DNA from: Phycisphaeraceae bacterium
GTDB lineage: Bacteria > Planctomycetota > Phycisphaerae > Phycisphaerales > Phycisphaeraceae
NCBI GenBank assembly: GCA_028284155.1
Contig: JANQSF010000054.1
Location: 62,001 to 126,000, forward strand
Reading direction: 5' to 3'
Length of the DNA: 64,000 nucleotides
Within the stretch, counting starts at the first letter, position 1; each line of letters opens with the position of its first letter. The notes beneath the pieces were generated by a model that saw only the letters and a program-made list of their open reading frames with translations, was not told where the DNA came from and searched no databases. Made by a program: the position numbers and the translations under genes. This document shows positions 1-8,149 of this stretch, piece after piece.

Positions 1-1512
1 CAGGACAAGGGCAAGAAATCCGCGACATTCACGCCCGAATTGCCCTCGGCCGGCTGGTATGACGTGCTGATTGCTCACAACAGCAACGTCCGCCGCGCGG
101 TCAACGCGCCCGTGACCGTCCGACATGCCGACGGCCAATCGAAGTTGCGTATCAACGAACAGGTCGTCGCGTCCGTCGGCCGACTCTTCAAGCCGATCGG
201 CCGATTCCGGTTTGCAAGAGGTAACGCCGGTTCGGTGATGATCTCAACCGAAGGGACGGACGGCCTGTACGTGATTGTCGATGCCGTCTGGTTCCGTCCG
301 GCCGACGGTCCCGACGGGTCATTCACGGCCGCCAAACTCGCGGGCGTGTTGCCGTATGACAGCCCCGCGCCGTCACCGGTCGTTCTCGCCGCCGCGACCA
401 AAGCAGAAACCCAACAGCAGGCCGCGGCAGAACGCAAAGCGCAAGCGGCCGATCTGCAAGAGCAAATCAAGCGACTCGAAGGTGAACTGGCGACGCTCAA
501 GAAAAACACACCGCAAGCCCCTCAACGCGTCATGGCGGTGCGCGATGAGGCCAAGCCGGAAGACTGGCACGTCAACATCCGCGGCAACATCCGCAACCTT
601 GGGCCGAAAGTGCCGCGCGGGTTTCTGACCGTCGCGTGGCACAAACAAGAGCCGCCGAAGATCACCCAAGGCCAATCCGGTCGCCTCGAATTGGCTAACT
701 GGATCGCCAGCCCAGACAACCCGCTCACCGCACGTGTTTTGGCCAACCGTGTCTGGCATCACCTGTTCGGCCACGGCCTCGTCCGTACGACCGACAACTT
801 CGGCGATCCGGGCCAACGGCCGAGCCACCCCGAACTGCTCGACCACCTGGCCACCCAGTTCATCGAAGACGGCTGGTCGGTCAAGTCGCTGATCCGCCGC
901 ATCGCCATATCGCGCACCTATCAACTTGATAGCCGACCCACAGCCGACGCGGCCAGCCTCGACCCGGAGAACCGACTGCTCAGTCATCGGTACCGCCGTC
1001 GCCTCGACGCCGAAGCGATCCACGACACGCTGTTGGCTGTCAGCGGCGAACTCGATCTGACCGTTGGCGGCAAGACGATGCGCAAGGTCGGATCCAGTTT
1101 CAACTACCGGTTCGACGTTGGCCGACGCGCGGTCTATCACCCGTCGTTCCGCAATACGCTGCACCCGCTGCTCGAAGTGTTCGACTTCGCCGACCCGAAC
1201 CTGGTCGTGGGCAGTCGGCCAACGAGTACGTTGCCCACACAAGCCCTGTTCATGCTCAACAGCCCGCTCGTAATGGGCCAGGCAGAGCAGGCGGCGAAAC
1301 GGTTCACGATTGACCCGCGATTCGGCCAATTGAGCGCCGCGCAACGCATTGACCTGGCCTTCGAGCAAGCCGTTGGGCGACCCGCCACGCCGCGTGAACA
1401 CGACCTGACCCGCCAGCAACTCGCAACGTTTGAGCAGCCTAACTCCCCCGAGGCGTGGGCGAGTGTCTTCCACGCACTGTTCGCGTCGGTCGATTTTCGG
1501 CATGTGAGGTAG
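1..1512 (+). CDS. DUF1553 (PSD1) domain protein, 5' end outside window
   Basis: The frame is open from the first base, so the true start lies upstream and only the C-terminal part (about 503 residues) is seen. The N-terminal 110 residues resemble the golvesin/xanthan-lyase-type beta domain (a Ser-Ala-Gly-Trp-Tyr segment, later Asp-Gly-Leu-Tyr-Val). An Ala/Gln/Lys-rich coiled coil follows (about residues 130-175), then the DUF1553 domain, recognisable by the Asn-Pro-Leu-Thr-Ala-Arg-Val and Asn-Arg-Val-Trp segments and the Asp-Asn-Phe-Gly-Asp stretch. In PVC bacteria DUF1553 is normally preceded by a DUF1549 and often a cytochrome-c domain; those would be upstream of this window. The family is secreted and its biochemical role is unknown. 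It is followed by a DUF1501 gene, its usual partner, so the two probably form one transcription unit. Confidence 0.9.
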   Translation, partial: QDKGKKSATFTPELPSAGWYDVLIAHNSNVRRAVNAPVTVRHADGQSKLRINEQVVASVGRLFKPIGRFRFARGNAGSVMISTEGTDGLYVIVDAVWFRPADGPDGSFTAAKLAGVLPYDSPAPSPVVLAAATKAETQQQAAAERKAQAADLQEQIKRLEGELATLKKNTPQAPQRVMAVRDEAKPEDWHVNIRGNIRNLGPKVPRGFLTVAWHKQEPPKITQGQSGRLELANWIASPDNPLTARVLANRVWHHLFGHGLVRTTDNFGDPGQRPSHPELLDHLATQFIEDGWSVKSLIRRIAISRTYQLDSRPTADAASLDPENRLLSHRYRRRLDAEAIHDTLLAVSGELDLTVGGKTMRKVGSSFNYRFDVGRRAVYHPSFRNTLHPLLEVFDFADPNLVVGSRPTSTLPTQALFMLNSPLVMGQAEQAAKRFTIDPRFGQLSAAQRIDLAFEQAVGRPATPREHDLTRQQLATFEQPNSPEAWASVFHALFASVDFRHVR

Positions 1513-1623
1513 GCGATCAGCAGGCCGGGCAATGACCTGCGGTCGATCCCTATAATGACGGTCGAGGCCGACAGCCGATCGAATCCAACGACCTCGGCCA
1601 GCAACGCAAATTGAGACGGTGAC

Positions 1624-3084
1624 ATGAAGCACGATTCGACACAACCGACCCGCCGACAACTCCTGCGTACTTCCGCGTGTGGCTTTGGTTCGCTTGCGCT
1701 GGCAGGCTTGGCAACGGAACAGGCGATGGCCGAGTCGACGCGGCGGACGATGTCAGCGGCGCGCATCGCCGGGCGGGTCGATCCGCTGGCCGCCAAGCGG
1801 CCGCACCACACGCCGCGAGCCAAGCGGGTCATCTTCATCTGGATGCAGGGCGGGCCGAGCCAGGTCGATTCGTTCGACCCGAAGGACGCGCTGTACGAAT
1901 ACGACGGCAAGACGATCGACATCCGCAACGACCGCCGACGGGCTGTGCAGAAAGAGCGGATCATGAAGCCGCTGTGGAAGTTCAAGCAGTATGGCCAATG
2001 CGGGCAGGCGGTCAGCGAATTGTTCCCGCACATCGCGACCTGCGTGGACGACCTGTGCTTCATCAAGAGCATGCACACGGAGGGCGTCGCGCACGGGCCG
2101 GCGAGTTTGTTCCTGCACACCGGCGCGACGAACCTGATCCGACCTTCGATGGGCAGTTGGGTGATGTACGGCTTGGGCACGCCGAACCGCAACCTGCCCG
2201 GCTTCGTGACGATCAACATGCCAATGACCAAAGGCGGGCCGCGCAATTACGGGCCGGCCTTCCTGCCGACGGTCTATCAGGGCACGACGCTCGGCCGCGC
2301 GGGGCAGTCGGTCAAGCTGGCGAAGTTCAATCACGTCACCAACGACAAACTCAAAGGCGACGCGCACCGCAAACAGTTCGACTACCTGCAAGCGCTTAAC
2401 CGCGAGCAGGCGGCGTATGCCCCCGGAATTGACAAGCTTGAGGCGGTGATCGACTCATACGAACTGGCGTACCGCATGCAGATGCACGCGCCGGAAGTGA
2501 CCGACCTAAGCAACGAGCCGAAGCATATCCTCGAGTCGTACGGCATCGGCACGTCGAACAAGGCGACGGACGATTTCGGCCGACAGTGCTTGCTCGCGCG
2601 GCGGTTCGCGGAGCGCGACGTGCGGTTCATCCAGATCAACTACTCCGACCTGGGCGCGACGCCGCGCTGGGATCAGCACAGCAACATGCCCGCGCACATG
2701 ACGCACGCCCGCGCGACCGATCAGCCCGTCGCCGCGTTGATCAAAGACCTCAAACAACGCGGCCTGCTCGAAGACACACTCGTGTGGTGGGGCGGCGAGT
2801 TCGGCAGAACGCCTTACGCACAGGGCAAGAACGGCCGGGACCACAACCCGTCGGGCTTCACCGTGTTCCTGACGGGTGGCGGGGTCAAGTCCGGTTTCTC
2901 GTTTGGCCAAACCGACGAATGGGGGCACTCTGCCATCGAGAACAAGGTCCACATGCACGACCTCCACGCGACCATCCTCTGGTTGATGGGCCTGGACCAT
3001 GAACGCCTGACCTACCGCTTCGCGGGGCGCGACTTCCGGCTGACGGACGTATACGGGCACGTGGTGCATGAGTTGTTTGCGTAA
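1624..3084 (+). CDS. DUF1501 domain protein, Tat-exported
   Basis: 486 residues. The N-terminus has a twin-arginine signal (Thr-Arg-Arg-Gln-Leu-Leu, then a hydrophobic Gly/Leu/Ala stretch ending Ala-Met-Ala-Glu), so export in folded form is likely. The body is a complete DUF1501 protein, distantly related to the alkaline-phosphatase/sulfatase superfamily: Phe-Ile-Trp-Met-Gln-Gly-Gly-Pro-Ser-Gln near residue 76, Gly-Gly-Glu-Phe-Gly-Arg-Thr-Pro near residue 393, and Gly-Arg-Asp-His-Asn-Pro just after it. Nearly all planctomycetes pair this family with DUF1549/DUF1553 proteins, as here with the gene 111 bases upstream. The substrate is unknown; a role in breakdown of complex polysaccharide is usually inferred from context only. 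Confidence 0.92.
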   Translation: MKHDSTQPTRRQLLRTSACGFGSLALAGLATEQAMAESTRRTMSAARIAGRVDPLAAKRPHHTPRAKRVIFIWMQGGPSQVDSFDPKDALYEYDGKTIDIRNDRRRAVQKERIMKPLWKFKQYGQCGQAVSELFPHIATCVDDLCFIKSMHTEGVAHGPASLFLHTGATNLIRPSMGSWVMYGLGTPNRNLPGFVTINMPMTKGGPRNYGPAFLPTVYQGTTLGRAGQSVKLAKFNHVTNDKLKGDAHRKQFDYLQALNREQAAYAPGIDKLEAVIDSYELAYRMQMHAPEVTDLSNEPKHILESYGIGTSNKATDDFGRQCLLARRFAERDVRFIQINYSDLGATPRWDQHSNMPAHMTHARATDQPVAALIKDLKQRGLLEDTLVWWGGEFGRTPYAQGKNGRDHNPSGFTVFLTGGGVKSGFSFGQTDEWGHSAIENKVHMHDLHATILWLMGLDHERLTYRFAGRDFRLTDVYGHVVHELFA

Positions 3085-3176
3085 GACCTCGTTCAGAGCT
3101 AAATCAAGTCGCGGGGATGTCGTGACTGCCACCCGGTTATGCTGGGTGGTGTGCTGTTGGTAAACGGAGAATCGCC

Positions 3177-4739
3177 ATGTTTGATATGTGGATTCGTCAC
3201 CGTGCCTGTGTCTTGATGCCCTTGACTCTATTGCTGGTCGGCTGCGCCGCGCCGTCGCGTGTTGTCGCGCAACCCGACACGCCCCGTGTGCGCAATGTCG
3301 TGTTCATCCTGTCGGATGACCACCGTTACGACTTCATGGGCTTTCACCCCAAGGGTCCGACGTGGCTGGAAACGCCGAACCTCGACCGCATGGCCCGCGA
3401 GGGCGTTCAATTGGCTAACGCGTTTGTGACGACGTCGCTTTGTTCGCCGAGCCGTGCTTCGATCCTGACTGGGCGATACATGCACCGGCACCGCGTGGTG
3501 GACAATCAGCGGCCGGTCGCGCCGGGGACGGTGTTCTTCCCGCAACTGCTCCAGAAGGCGGGCGTGCGCACGGCCTATGTGGGCAAGTGGCACATGGGGC
3601 ACGACCACGACGAGCCTCGACCGGGCTTCGACCATTGGGTGAGTTTCAAGGGTCAGGGCGTTTACACCGACCCGATGTTGAACATCAACGGCCAGCGGCA
3701 GCAGTTCACGGGCTACAACGCCGACGTGCTGACGGATCAGGCGATCAAGTGGTTGCGCGACGATCGAGGCGGTGCCGCGGATGATAAACCCTTCTTTTTG
3801 TACCTCGCGTACAAGGCTGTGCACTACCCGTTCCAGCCCGCGCCGCGGCACAAGGGGCGGTACAAGGACAAGGTCATCGATTACCCCGAGACGATGGCCC
3901 GTACCGAGCGGAACTACCAAACGCAGCCGCATTGGGTCAAACAGCGGCGTTACTCGATCCACGGCATCGACCACATGGAGACGGGCCCGTTCGACAAGGA
4001 CCCAGTGCCCAACTTCGACAACCTGTATCACAGCTACGCTGAGGCCGTGCACTCGCTCGACCAGAACATCGGGCGCGTGCTGGACGAGTTGACGCGGTCG
4101 GGATTGGCCAAGGACACGCTGGTCATCTACATGGGCGACAACGGTTTTCATTTGGGCGAGCACGGCTTCTATGACAAGCGTGACGCGTTCGAGACGTCGA
4201 TCCGCGTGCCGATGCTGGCGTGGCAGGGTGGACGGGCGCTGGTCGCCAATCGGAACGACGCCGCGGCCAAGGACGATGACACCAACTCGAAGGTGGGCGC
4301 GCGGGTCGATCGGATGCTGCTCAACATCGACATCGCGCCGACCATCCTCGACGCGATGGGCGTCAAGCCCGACAACGACCCCGACTTCGACGGCCAATCG
4401 TTTTGGCCTATGCTGCAAGGCAAGTCGATCCCCTGGCGGAGCCACTTCGTTTACGAGTACCACTGGGAGTGGAACTTCCCCGCGACGCCGACGCTCTTCG
4501 CCATCCGCACAGACCGATACAAGTACGTCTACTACCACGGCGCGTGGGACCACAACAGTTTCCACGACCTGCAAACCGACCCGATCGAACGGCACAACCT
4601 GATCAACGTGCCTGGCTATCGAGACACGATCGCGAAAATGCGGACGCAGTTGTTCGAGGAGTTGACCCAACGCGGAGCGTTAAACGTCCCGGTTCGTATG
4701 CCGCGCGGGGATCGGTTGGATCAGCGGAAGTTGCCGTAG
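3177..4739 (+). CDS. sulfatase (arylsulfatase family), predicted lipoprotein
   Basis: 520 residues, with a GGAG ribosome site 10 bases before the ATG. The N-terminus is a lipoprotein signal with lipobox Leu-Val-Gly-Cys (Cys23). The sulfatase signature Leu-Cys-Ser-Pro-Ser-Arg-Ala-Ser starts at residue 88; Cys89 is the residue expected to become formylglycine. Metal ligands Ser-Asp-Asp-His lie at about 46-49, Gly-Lys-Trp-His-Met at about 137 and Gly-Asp-Asn-Gly near residue 320. It follows the DUF1553/DUF1501 pair on the same strand and is probably co-transcribed. Sulfatases remove sulfate esters, typically from algal or host polysaccharides; the exact substrate cannot be read from sequence. 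No formylglycine-generating enzyme is in the window. Confidence 0.93.
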   Translation: MFDMWIRHRACVLMPLTLLLVGCAAPSRVVAQPDTPRVRNVVFILSDDHRYDFMGFHPKGPTWLETPNLDRMAREGVQLANAFVTTSLCSPSRASILTGRYMHRHRVVDNQRPVAPGTVFFPQLLQKAGVRTAYVGKWHMGHDHDEPRPGFDHWVSFKGQGVYTDPMLNINGQRQQFTGYNADVLTDQAIKWLRDDRGGAADDKPFFLYLAYKAVHYPFQPAPRHKGRYKDKVIDYPETMARTERNYQTQPHWVKQRRYSIHGIDHMETGPFDKDPVPNFDNLYHSYAEAVHSLDQNIGRVLDELTRSGLAKDTLVIYMGDNGFHLGEHGFYDKRDAFETSIRVPMLAWQGGRALVANRNDAAAKDDDTNSKVGARVDRMLLNIDIAPTILDAMGVKPDNDPDFDGQSFWPMLQGKSIPWRSHFVYEYHWEWNFPATPTLFAIRTDRYKYVYYHGAWDHNSFHDLQTDPIERHNLINVPGYRDTIAKMRTQLFEELTQRGALNVPVRMPRGDRLDQRKLP

Positions 4740-4840
4740 CAGATCCAGAACTTCAGATCAGGCAAGCCAGGACGATGTTGATCATTCAACGTATCCAAAC
4801 CATCTGGACAAAAACGTGACGTGGCGGCGATGCCGCGACG

Positions 4841-5269
4841 GTGCGGAATGCCGTGCCCGTAACGCTTGCTCTGCCTACCTTCCAGTCCGATGAGCGCGTC
4901 TACCTTCTGCACGACGTCGCCTACCGCGAGCCAGAATTCGTGTGTGAGGCAACTGCTGATGTGACTGAATTGACAGGTCACATTTCGCTCTCACCCTTGT
5001 TTATCTATTCGAAGCTGGGTCACGTCGAACTTCGCTTCAACTTCGCGCCCGACACAACCGGCGCTCCGACGCGCCCGTCGTTCGATCTGTTTCAACTGAC
5101 CGATGGACAGTGGGGACAGTTCAAGTGCAACGGCCGGATCGGCGGCACGTGGCCGTGGCATTACCAAAAGACTGTCTTCAATGTCGCCTTTGGCCGCAAC
5201 ATTTCTGATGACGTGTTCATTGCGTCATCACCGCACAAATCCGCCGAGAGCATGGCGACGCTGCGATAA
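4841..5269 (+). CDS. hypothetical protein
   Basis: 142 residues from a GTG start; an in-frame stop at 4817 prevents a longer form. The composition is protein-like, with hydrophobic and charged residues alternating and Trp-Pro-Trp-His-Tyr near residue 107. No signal peptide, membrane segment or known motif is visible. It sits between the sulfatase and an inverted repeat that separates it from metK. I do not recognise the family. Codon use is slightly less GC-biased than that of its neighbours. Confidence 0.55.
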   Translation: MRNAVPVTLALPTFQSDERVYLLHDVAYREPEFVCEATADVTELTGHISLSPLFIYSKLGHVELRFNFAPDTTGAPTRPSFDLFQLTDGQWGQFKCNGRIGGTWPWHYQKTVFNVAFGRNISDDVFIASSPHKSAESMATLR

Positions 5270-5285
5270 CCGACCGAATAGCCCA

Positions 5286-5357
5286 GTAGGTCAGGTCACT
5301 CGACCTGACGGCGAACCGCATTTGAGAAACGGTGTCAGGTCAAATGACCTGACCTAC
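5286..5357. repeat. 24-nt-arm inverted repeat, likely bidirectional terminator
   Basis: Arms 5286-5309 and 5334-5357 match in 22 of 24 positions, with a 24-nt loop. The core reads GTAGGTCAGGTCA. It lies between the convergent hypothetical gene and metK and fits a terminator for both, though it has no U-tract. Confidence 0.75.
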
Positions 5358-5418
5358 GGCGACGACCAACAATCTACGTCCGAGATATCGCCAATCGGCG
5401 ATCGCAAATCGACAATCC

Positions 5419-6615
5419 CTACACCCCCGCCGCCTTCCCCAAACGCTTCGCGCGGTCCGTCTCTTCCCACGCGAAACCGCCGCGCCCAAAGTGCCCGTGC
5501 CGCGCCGTCTCCTTGTAGATCGGGCGGCGGAGTTTCAGGTGTTTGATGATGCCTTGCGGGGTGAGGGGGAAGTGTTCGCGGACCAAGTCACTAATCACAG
5601 CTTCGTCGATCTTGGCCGTGCCCTGCGTATCGATCAGGACGCTGATGGGGTCGGCCACGCCGATGGCGTAGGCGAGTTGGACTTCGCAGAGGTCGGCCAA
5701 CTTCGCGGCGACGATGTTCTTGGCGATGTAGCGGGCCATGTAGCTGGCGGAGCGGTCGACCTTGGTCGGGTCTTTGCCGCTGAACGCGCCGCCGCCGTGC
5801 GAGCCTCGGCCGCCGTAGGTGTCGACGATGATCTTTCGGCCGGTCAGCCCGGTGTCGCCGTGCGGGCCGCCGATCTCGAATTGGCCGGTCGGGTTGACGT
5901 GGATGATCGCCTTGCCCTTGCCGGTCAGGCTGAACAGCTTCTTGGGCATGCAAGGCTCGATGATGTGCTTGATGACCTGCTGCTTCAGTTTGGCCTGTTG
6001 GGCCTTGCCGTTCCAATCGGGCGTGTGCTGCGTCGAGAGGACGACTGTGTGGATGCGCTTCGGTTTGTTGCCTTCGTACTCGACGGTGACCTGACTCTTG
6101 GCATCGGGACGCAGGCCCTTGATGATGTTCTTTTCGCGCACCTTGGCGTGCCGTTCGACCAGGCGGTGCGACAGGTGAATTGGCAGCGGCATGAGGGCGG
6201 GCGTCTCGCGGCAGGCGAAGCCGAACATCAGGCCCTGATCGCCCGCGCCCTCGGCGTCGACGCCCATGGCGATGTCGCCGGACTGACCGTGGATCGTGCG
6301 GATGACGGCGCAGCTCTCGGCGTCGAACTTCATGGCCGGGTCGGTGTAGCCGATCTCGCGCAGCGTTTGGCGGACGGTTTCTTCGACGTTGCCCAACGCC
6401 TCAACGGCCTTGTGGTTGTGCACGGTCACCTCACCGGCGACGACGACCAGGCCGGTCGTGCACAGCGTCTCGCAGGCGCAGCGGACCATGGGGTCGTGTT
6501 CGAGCAGGCTGTCCAACACGGCGTCGGAGACCTGGTCGGAGACCTTGTCCGGGTGGCCCATCGAGACGGATTCGCTGGTGAACAGGTGCTGGCCGTTGCC
6601 ATTGCGTGCGGTCAT
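5419..6615 (-). CDS. metK: S-adenosylmethionine synthetase
   Basis: 398 residues, the usual length. It makes S-adenosylmethionine from methionine and ATP in the cytoplasm. Visible motifs are Gly-His-Pro-Asp-Lys at 20-24 (ATP/methionine site), the [10 protein letters not shown] loop near 123-132 and the Gly-Gly-Gly-Ala-Phe-Ser-Gly-Lys-Asp phosphate-binding stretch around 275. The start ATG is preceded by GGAAGGG. I looked for a SAM riboswitch in the roughly 210-base leader shared with the divergent lipoprotein operon and recognised none. It is a single-gene unit between two inverted repeats or divergent promoters. Confidence 0.97.
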   Translation of the reverse strand: MTARNGNGQHLFTSESVSMGHPDKVSDQVSDAVLDSLLEHDPMVRCACETLCTTGLVVVAGEVTVHNHKAVEALGNVEETVRQTLREIGYTDPAMKFDAESCAVIRTIHGQSGDIAMGVDAEGAGDQGLMFGFACRETPALMPLPIHLSHRLVERHAKVREKNIIKGLRPDAKSQVTVEYEGNKPKRIHTVVLSTQHTPDWNGKAQQAKLKQQVIKHIIEPCMPKKLFSLTGKGKAIIHVNPTGQFEIGGPHGDTGLTGRKIIVDTYGGRGSHGGGAFSGKDPTKVDRSASYMARYIAKNIVAAKLADLCEVQLAYAIGVADPISVLIDTQGTAKIDEAVISDLVREHFPLTPQGIIKHLKLRRPIYKETARHGHFGRGGFAWEETDRAKRLGKAAGV

Positions 6616-6798
6616 CGAAACCCTTCCTTGGCTTGTTTGAGGTCTTTGGGCTGAGCGAAAGCGGCAATGTTAAGCAGCGGCAGCAGTTAGCGGCAAACGG
6701 GCCAGACCCCGCAGGTGGCGTTTTCGTCTATCCTCGTTACTGCAAAACTCGGTCCGGGCGATCGCGTTTGAACCCGGCGACCGTATGAGACACTAGTA

Positions 6799-6827
6799 TT
6801 GGGACAGATCGTCACAATACGTATCAT
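6799..6827 (+). promoter_or_regulatory. candidate sigma70-type promoter for the lipoprotein operon
   Basis: TTGGGA at 6799-6804, a 17-base spacer, then TATCAT at 6822-6827. The predicted start site would leave a leader of only about 12 bases, cutting close to the GAAAGGGG ribosome site, so this is tentative. Confidence 0.3.
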
Positions 6828-6845
6828 TTGCGAAAGGGGTATCCC

Positions 6846-7490
6846 ATGACCAACACCGTTCAGACCGCCCGACGCTCGCGCCAACACCGATTGGCCCTGA
6901 CCTGCTGCCTGCTCAGCCTGTCGGCCATGCTGACCGCCTGCAACAGCCCGCCGCGAGGCTCGAGCGGCGGGCGGATCGACCCGTACAGCACGACGAACCC
7001 CGAGCGCCGGTCGCAGTCGGCCAACATCGCCTCGATGCTCGAGTTCGTTGACATCTCGGCTGAGGACGTCGTCGATCAGTTGTCCGACATCCGCGCCGCG
7101 CAGAATCAGCCGGGCAAGATGACGCTCGCCCTGGGCGGGATCGTGAACAAGACGCAGCACACGCCGACCGTCGATTTCGAGATGATCCAGGACCGCCTGC
7201 GTCGCACGATCCAGCGCAGCCCGTTCGTCCGCCAGCACGTGCGCTTCATCGCCGACCCGAACCAGACCGACGCGGAACTCGCTCGCCTCGTCGGCCGACC
7301 GGGCAACCCGGCGCCGCTGGCCGACCGCCCCGAAGCGGCGAACACGTACATCCTGACCGGCGCGTTCTACGAGGCCGTCCGCGGCCCTCGTAGCCAGTAC
7401 ATGCTCACGTTTGAGATGGTCAACCTCCAATCGAGTGAGAGCGTTTACACGACCAAGCCGTTCGACCTGGGGCAGGTGCGCTCGCCGTGA
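6846..7490 (+). CDS. LpoB-like lipoprotein (penicillin-binding-protein activator family)
   Basis: 214 residues. I chose the ATG at 6846 (GAAAGGGG seven bases upstream) over an upstream TTG at 6828. The lipoprotein signal has lipobox Leu-Thr-Ala-Cys (Cys32). After a Pro/Ser/Gly/Arg linker, the C-terminal domain has the LpoB/YcfM arrangement: Ile-Val-Asn-Lys-Thr near residue 96, then a helix and a final Tyr-Ile-Leu-Thr-Gly-Ala segment. In enterobacteria LpoB is an outer-membrane lipoprotein that activates the bifunctional peptidoglycan synthase PBP1b. Here it heads a four-gene run of lipoproteins and overlaps the next gene. Whether a PBP partner exists in this organism cannot be told from the window. 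Confidence 0.75.
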   Translation: MTNTVQTARRSRQHRLALTCCLLSLSAMLTACNSPPRGSSGGRIDPYSTTNPERRSQSANIASMLEFVDISAEDVVDQLSDIRAAQNQPGKMTLALGGIVNKTQHTPTVDFEMIQDRLRRTIQRSPFVRQHVRFIADPNQTDAELARLVGRPGNPAPLADRPEAANTYILTGAFYEAVRGPRSQYMLTFEMVNLQSSESVYTTKPFDLGQVRSP

Positions 7491-8116
7491 ATCCACCGAC
7501 GCGACATCGTGGGGTGACTTTGGTCTTATCGCGCGCTCGCTGTCTGCGACACGCCGTGTGGTGCGTTGCGCTGGTCGCGATGGGCTGCTCTACGCCCCCG
7601 CGCTCCAGCCGACTCACGATCGACGACTTCAACCACACCGTGGCTGAGATCGAAGCGCGTCTACTGGAAAGCGACTTCCTGCAGGAGCAGACCGCGGCCA
7701 GCCCGCGCATGGTTGTCACGATCAACAAGGTGACCAACCTGACCGGCGACGTCATCACGCCGGCAGAGCAGTGGATGTTCGTCGCGCATGTGCGCGACCG
7801 GCTCGCGGCCAGCCAGCATCTGCGACGACGCAACGTCGCGTTCCAGGTCGAGCCGGAACGCCGCGACACACTGCGCGGCGCGGGCTATCGCGGGGACTTC
7901 GGGCCGATTGAAGCGCCGACGCACCTGATGGCCGCCGAGTTTCGATCGGCCATACGCGCCGCGCGCACCCTCAACAACGACGCACGCGGCCACACCGACG
8001 CACGCACCGACTACTACGCCCTGGCCTACCACGTGACCCGCCTGACCGACAACCAGCGCGTCTGGTCCGACGCCGTCGAGTTCAAGCGGCAGGCGTTCGG
8101 CCTCATCATTGATTGA
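7487..8116 (+). CDS. second LpoB-like lipoprotein
   Basis: 209 residues. It starts with GTG overlapping the previous stop by 4 bases (GTGA), so translation is probably coupled. The N-terminal signal ends at lipobox Ala-Met-Gly-Cys (Cys34). The body repeats the pattern of the gene before it: Val-Thr-Ile-Asn-Lys-Val-Thr-Asn-Leu-Thr-Gly at about residue 76, a helical middle, and a final strand ending Trp-Ser-Asp-Ala-Val-Glu-Phe-Lys. I infer a paralogue of the upstream LpoB-like protein, diverged after tandem duplication. The exact role is unknown. Confidence 0.62.
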   Translation: MNPPTRHRGVTLVLSRARCLRHAVWCVALVAMGCSTPPRSSRLTIDDFNHTVAEIEARLLESDFLQEQTAASPRMVVTINKVTNLTGDVITPAEQWMFVAHVRDRLAASQHLRRRNVAFQVEPERRDTLRGAGYRGDFGPIEAPTHLMAAEFRSAIRAARTLNNDARGHTDARTDYYALAYHVTRLTDNQRVWSDAVEFKRQAFGLIID

Positions 8117-8149
8117 CCGTTTGATCGTTTAACACCACGACACTCACTC

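Noticed and set aside
4841..5269. That the hypothetical protein is an antisense or non-coding frame
   Set aside because: The composition is protein-like and no better frame covers it, so it was kept, with low confidence.
5491..6654. Long + strand open frame (387 aa) over metK
   Set aside because: It is the antisense of metK; metK has all motifs and its own ribosome site, and the + frame has no recognisable family.
6616..6845. Possible SAM riboswitch before metK
   Set aside because: I could not identify the conserved stems or core of the SAM riboswitch classes I know; a covariance-model search would decide.
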